A DNA stretch of 58,047 nt from NCBI GenBank assembly GCA_023458095.1, contig JAEXAS010000045.1, forward strand, positions 1-58,047, read 5' to 3'. The notes below the pieces were generated by a model, which was given only the letters and a program-made list of their open reading frames with translations, had not been told where the DNA came from and searched no databases. The stretch comes from Actinomycetes bacterium (GTDB lineage Bacteria; Actinomycetota; Actinomycetes; Propionibacteriales; Propionibacteriaceae). Both the position numbers and the translations under genes were made by a program. Positions within the stretch are counted from its first letter, which is position 1, and every line of letters starts with the position of its first letter. This document shows positions 54,734 to 58,047 of the stretch, one piece after another.

Positions 54734-56097
54734 TGACCGAGGTGTTGGCCGCACGAGCCGGGCAGGTTATTCGAAGCGGGGCTGGAGCCAAGCAGGCCAT
54801 CGACTGCGAGAAGCAGTCGGTCGCCGGCTCGGTCAGCCAGCGCGCCTGTACCTTCTGTGGTTCGCGTGTGGTGCTGTACCCGATCGCGGACGCTGTGCAT
54901 CTGGTGCACGGTCCGATCGGCTGTGCGGTCTACACCTGGGACATCCGCGGGGCGCTTTCCAGTGGCCCCGAGTTGCACCGGTTGAGCTTCTCCACCGATC
55001 TACGCGAACGCCATGTGGTGTTCGGCGGCGAGCGGCAGTTGGAAGACAGCCTGGTTGAACTGATTGAACGACACCATCCGGCGGCGGCGTTCGTCTACGC
55101 CACCTGCATCGTGGGCGTCATCGGCGATGACGTGGGCGCCGTCTGCCGGACGGTATCGGAGAAGTACGGCATCCCGGTGGTGCCGGTGCAATCGGAGGGC
55201 TTCCAGGGCTCCAAGAAGCAGGGCTACGACGCCGCCTGCGAGGCCCTGATGACTCTGATCGGCACCGCCGACACCGAGGGCATCAGCAAGCACAGTGTGA
55301 ACATCCTGGGCGACTTCAATCTGGCCGGTGAGATCTGGATCATCACCGAGTACCTGCGCCGTATGGGTGTCGAGGTGGTGGCCAATCTCACCGGGGACGG
55401 CCGCGTGGACGACATTCGTCGCTCCCACGGCGCGGCGTTGAACCTGGTGCAATGCTCGGGTTCGACCACCCAGTTGGCGATGCAGATGCAGGCCAAGTAC
55501 GGAATCCCCTTCAAGAAGGTCTCCTACTTCGGCATCGACGACATGGCCGCCGCCCTGTACGCGGTGGCTGAGCATTTCAAAGACCCCGAGATGCTGGAGC
55601 GCACCCGCGAACTGGTCAGCGGCGAGATCGCCGAGATCCTGCCGGTGATCGAAGAGTGCCGCCGCGACTTGGAGGGCAAGCGGGCCGCGATCTACGTCGG
55701 CGGTGCTTTCAAGGCGATCTCGCTGGTGAAGGCGCTGCGTCTGCTGGGCATGACCACCGTGCTCGCCGGCAGCCAGACCGGCACCCCTGACGACTACGAG
55801 TACCTCACCGACCTGTGCGATGAGGGCACGGTGATCGTCGACGACTCCAATCCCGCCGAGTTGTCGGCCTTCCTGGCCGAGGGCAAGGCCGACTTATTCG
55901 TCGGCGGGGTCAAGGAGCGTCCGCTGGCCTACAAGTTGGGCGTGGCTTTCTGCGACCACAACCACGAACGCAAGCTGCCCTTGGAAGGCTTCGTCGGTAT
56001 GGCGAACTTTGCCCGCGAGGTTCGCGACTCGGTGTGCAGCCCGGTGTGGCAGTTCGCGCCTCGCCATCAAGCCAACGCAGCGATCGAGGAGGCGTGA
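54733..56097 (+). CDS. nifE: FeMo-cofactor scaffold protein NifE
   Basis: The NifD-like half of the NifEN scaffold, 454 residues, where the NifB product is finished into FeMo-cofactor. IDCEKQSVAGSVSQRACTFCGSRVVLYP and CAVYTWDIRG identify NifE; EGFQGSKKQGYDAAC and LVQCSGST follow. Leu388 uses a TTA codon (55894), rare in this genome. Coupled to nifK by one base; nifN follows after one base. Confidence 0.95.
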   Translation: MTEVLAARAGQVIRSGAGAKQAIDCEKQSVAGSVSQRACTFCGSRVVLYPIADAVHLVHGPIGCAVYTWDIRGALSSGPELHRLSFSTDLRERHVVFGGERQLEDSLVELIERHHPAAAFVYATCIVGVIGDDVGAVCRTVSEKYGIPVVPVQSEGFQGSKKQGYDAACEALMTLIGTADTEGISKHSVNILGDFNLAGEIWIITEYLRRMGVEVVANLTGDGRVDDIRRSHGAALNLVQCSGSTTQLAMQMQAKYGIPFKKVSYFGIDDMAAALYAVAEHFKDPEMLERTRELVSGEIAEILPVIEECRRDLEGKRAAIYVGGAFKAISLVKALRLLGMTTVLAGSQTGTPDDYEYLTDLCDEGTVIVDDSNPAELSAFLAEGKADLFVGGVKERPLAYKLGVAFCDHNHERKLPLEGFVGMANFAREVRDSVCSPVWQFAPRHQANAAIEEA

Positions 56098-56098
56098 G

Positions 56099-57514
56099 AT
56101 GACCACCAAGGCCCTCCCCCTGGCCGATCAGGACAAGACCGCCTGCTCCACTCCCACCAAGTCGACCTCGACGACCAATGCCTGCCGGATGTGCATGCCG
56201 CTGGGCGCCTGCTTGGCCTACACCGGCTTCGACCGTACGGTGCCCTTCCTGCATGGGTCGCAAGGCTGCGCGACCTATATCCGCCGCTACCTGATCAGCC
56301 ACTTCGCCGAACCCATGGACATCGCTTCCTCCTCGGTGGGTGAGGCGGCCACCGTCTTCGGCGGCGAGGCCAATCTGCGCACCGGGGTGGCCAATGTCAC
56401 CCGGGTCTATTCCCCGGCGATGATCGGGCTGGCGTCCACCTGCTTGACCGAGACCATCGGCGAGGACGTGGATTCGATGATTCGACGCATCGCCCACCCC
56501 ACCGAAGGTCTGACCGCACAGACCGGCCAGGAGATTCCAAACCTGGTTTTCGCCCCGACCCCGTCCTACGCCGGCACTCATGCCGACGGCTTCCATGCTG
56601 CAGTGAAGGCCGTCGTAGCCGAGAAGGCGGTGGCCGGCGAGACGTCGGAGAAGGTGAACCTGTTCCCCGGCATCGTCTCCACCGCCGACCTCCGGCATCT
56701 GCTGGAGATCAGCGCCGGCTATGGCATCGAGCCAATCCTGATGCCGGACTACTCCGACCGGATGGACGGCTCCAGTGCCGCCCGCTACGACATGATCCCC
56801 GAGGGTGGCACGACCAGCGAGCAGGTGGCAGCCAGCGGCGCGGCGCAGGCCTCGATCACGCTGGGCGGCCTGGTCACTCCCGGCGTCGACCTGGCCGGAG
56901 AGTACCTGGCCAAGAAGTTCTCCGTGCCGCATAGCCATCTGCCCATGCCGATCGGGATCCGGTTGACCGATGAGTTCACCGACCGGCTCAGCGAACTGTC
57001 CGGCGCGGAGATGCCGACCTGGCTCGCCAAGGAACGCGGACGTCTCATCGATGCCTACATCGACGGCCACAAGTACGGTGCCGGACGCACCGCCATCGTC
57101 TTCGGCGATGAGGATCTGGTGGTTGGTGTGGCCAGCTTCCTGGCCGAGATCGGCATCAAGCCACTCCTGGTCGCCAGCGGCGGACGCTCCGGCTTCCTGG
57201 CCTCCGAGATCGCCCGGATCAACCCCGACCTGCCCGACATCGAGGTGCTCGATGACGGGGACTTCAATGAGATCGAGGCTCGCGCCGCCGAACTCAAGCC
57301 CGATCTGCTGATCGGCCACTCCAAGGGATATGCCACCTCGCGGCGGCTGAACATCCCACTGGTTCGGGTCGGCCTGCCGATCCACGACCGGGTGGGTGGC
57401 CAGCGGCTGCTGCACTTCGGTTACCGCGGAACTCAGGAACTGTTCGATCGGGTCATCAACACCCTGATCCAGGTTCGCCAAGACGAATCCGAAGTCGGCT
57501 ACTCCTACATGTGA
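56099..57514 (+). CDS. nifN: FeMo-cofactor scaffold protein NifN
   Basis: The NifK-like half of NifEN, 471 residues. ACRMCMPLGACLAYTGF and PFLHGSQGCATYIRRYLISHF are of the NifN type seen in clostridia and green sulfur bacteria. It is separate from nifB here, not fused as in C. pasteurianum. GAGGAGG precedes the ATG. Confidence 0.94.
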   Translation: MTTKALPLADQDKTACSTPTKSTSTTNACRMCMPLGACLAYTGFDRTVPFLHGSQGCATYIRRYLISHFAEPMDIASSSVGEAATVFGGEANLRTGVANVTRVYSPAMIGLASTCLTETIGEDVDSMIRRIAHPTEGLTAQTGQEIPNLVFAPTPSYAGTHADGFHAAVKAVVAEKAVAGETSEKVNLFPGIVSTADLRHLLEISAGYGIEPILMPDYSDRMDGSSAARYDMIPEGGTTSEQVAASGAAQASITLGGLVTPGVDLAGEYLAKKFSVPHSHLPMPIGIRLTDEFTDRLSELSGAEMPTWLAKERGRLIDAYIDGHKYGAGRTAIVFGDEDLVVGVASFLAEIGIKPLLVASGGRSGFLASEIARINPDLPDIEVLDDGDFNEIEARAAELKPDLLIGHSKGYATSRRLNIPLVRVGLPIHDRVGGQRLLHFGYRGTQELFDRVINTLIQVRQDESEVGYSYM

Positions 57515-57524
57515 AGGGCTCATC

Positions 57525-58047
57525 ATGACTGCACCCCTGACTCCGACCAAGCTCCCGATCAGTGAGCATCCCTGCTTCGATGAGGCTGCCGCGGCTCGTA
57601 CCGCCCGGGTGCACCTGCCGGTGGCCCCCAAATGCAACGTGCAATGCAACTACTGCAACCGTAAGTTCGACTGCGTTTCGGAATCCCGCCCCGGAGTGTC
57701 CTCCCAGGTACTCACCCCCGAAGAAGCCGTGGGCTATGTGGATGCGGTCCGCGCTGATCTGCCGAACCTGGCCGTGGTCGGCATCGCCGGCCCCGGCGAC
57801 CCGTTCGCCAACGCCGACAAAACCTTGCGCACCTTCGAACTGATCAAAGCCAAACACCCCGACCTGCTGCTGTGTGTCTCCAGCAACGGCCTGGAACTGG
57901 CCAACCACCTCGACGCGGTCGCCGAGTTGGACATCAGCCACGTCACCATCACCATGAACACCACCGACCCCGAGGTCGGCGGACACATCTACAAATGGGT
58001 CCGCGACAACAAACAGATCTACCGCGGCCGCGAAGCCGGCGAACTGG
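57525..58047 (+). CDS. nifB: FeMo-cofactor core synthase NifB (partial)
   Basis: The radical-SAM enzyme that builds the NifB cofactor core from [4Fe-4S] clusters. The N-terminal HPCF motif (15-18) and the SAM cysteines Cys37, Cys41 and Cys44 (CNVQCNYC) are present, followed by GIAGPGDPFAN. The gene runs out of the window after 174 codons, so the C-terminal part, including any NifX-like fusion, cannot be seen. Confidence 0.95.
   Translation, partial: MTAPLTPTKLPISEHPCFDEAAAARTARVHLPVAPKCNVQCNYCNRKFDCVSESRPGVSSQVLTPEEAVGYVDAVRADLPNLAVVGIAGPGDPFANADKTLRTFELIKAKHPDLLLCVSSNGLELANHLDAVAELDISHVTITMNTTDPEVGGHIYKWVRDNKQIYRGREAGEL

Overview
The window is high-GC DNA from an actinobacterium. Left to right it carries long stretches of the gene order known from Mycobacterium tuberculosis: ppx, DUF501, an FtsB/DivIC-like gene, eno, mazG, mfd, pth, rplY, prs, glmU with a neighbouring tRNA-Gln and a TetR gene, then ispE, rsmA, tatD, rsmI and a protein O-mannosyltransferase, and later fba, a SpoU methylase, dedA, pyrE and clpB. 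A heat-shock operator of the actinobacterial HspR type (HAIR) lies upstream of clpB. I infer a relative of the Propionibacteriaceae or a nearby family, but nothing in the window proves the genus.

Region 1 (1-22.3 kb) is housekeeping: two tRNAs, glycolysis, DNA repair, translation, cell-wall and isoprenoid precursors, protein mannosylation and a nucleobase permease. Region 2 (22.3-31.4 kb) holds an FMN-binding protein, a membrane protein, a small GIY-YIG nuclease between two repeat arrays, and a fatty-acid locus: TetR and acyl-CoA oxidase on one strand, thiolase, FabG and MaoC on the other. Region 3 (31.4-45.7 kb) returns to core genes (fba, pyrE, clpB) with a sigma-factor pair, a VapBC module and a large secreted protein. 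Region 4 (45.7-58.0 kb) is a molybdenum and nitrogen-fixation island. A HTH-TOBE regulator and modABC, with mop and modD nearby, stand back to back with nifH-D-K-E-N-B; nifB runs off the end.

The island works as a unit: ModABC imports molybdate, Mop and the TOBE regulator bind it, NifB and NifEN build FeMo-cofactor, NifDK is the catalytic protein and NifH supplies electrons. NifD has an insertion of about 53 residues and NifK lacks the N-terminal arm of the Azotobacter protein. Both are traits of the clostridial type rather than the Frankia type, which makes the cluster unusual for an actinobacterium.

Two repeat families run through the window. The first is a short element with core TTCGACARGCTCAG, in about 38 copies in five arrays. 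One array is read in frame inside fabG, three lie between convergent genes, and two flank the GIY-YIG gene. The second is a pair of long palindromes that share their ends and centre, differ by compensating changes in the stem, and each start five bases after a stop codon. No insertion sequence, prophage or CRISPR array was seen.
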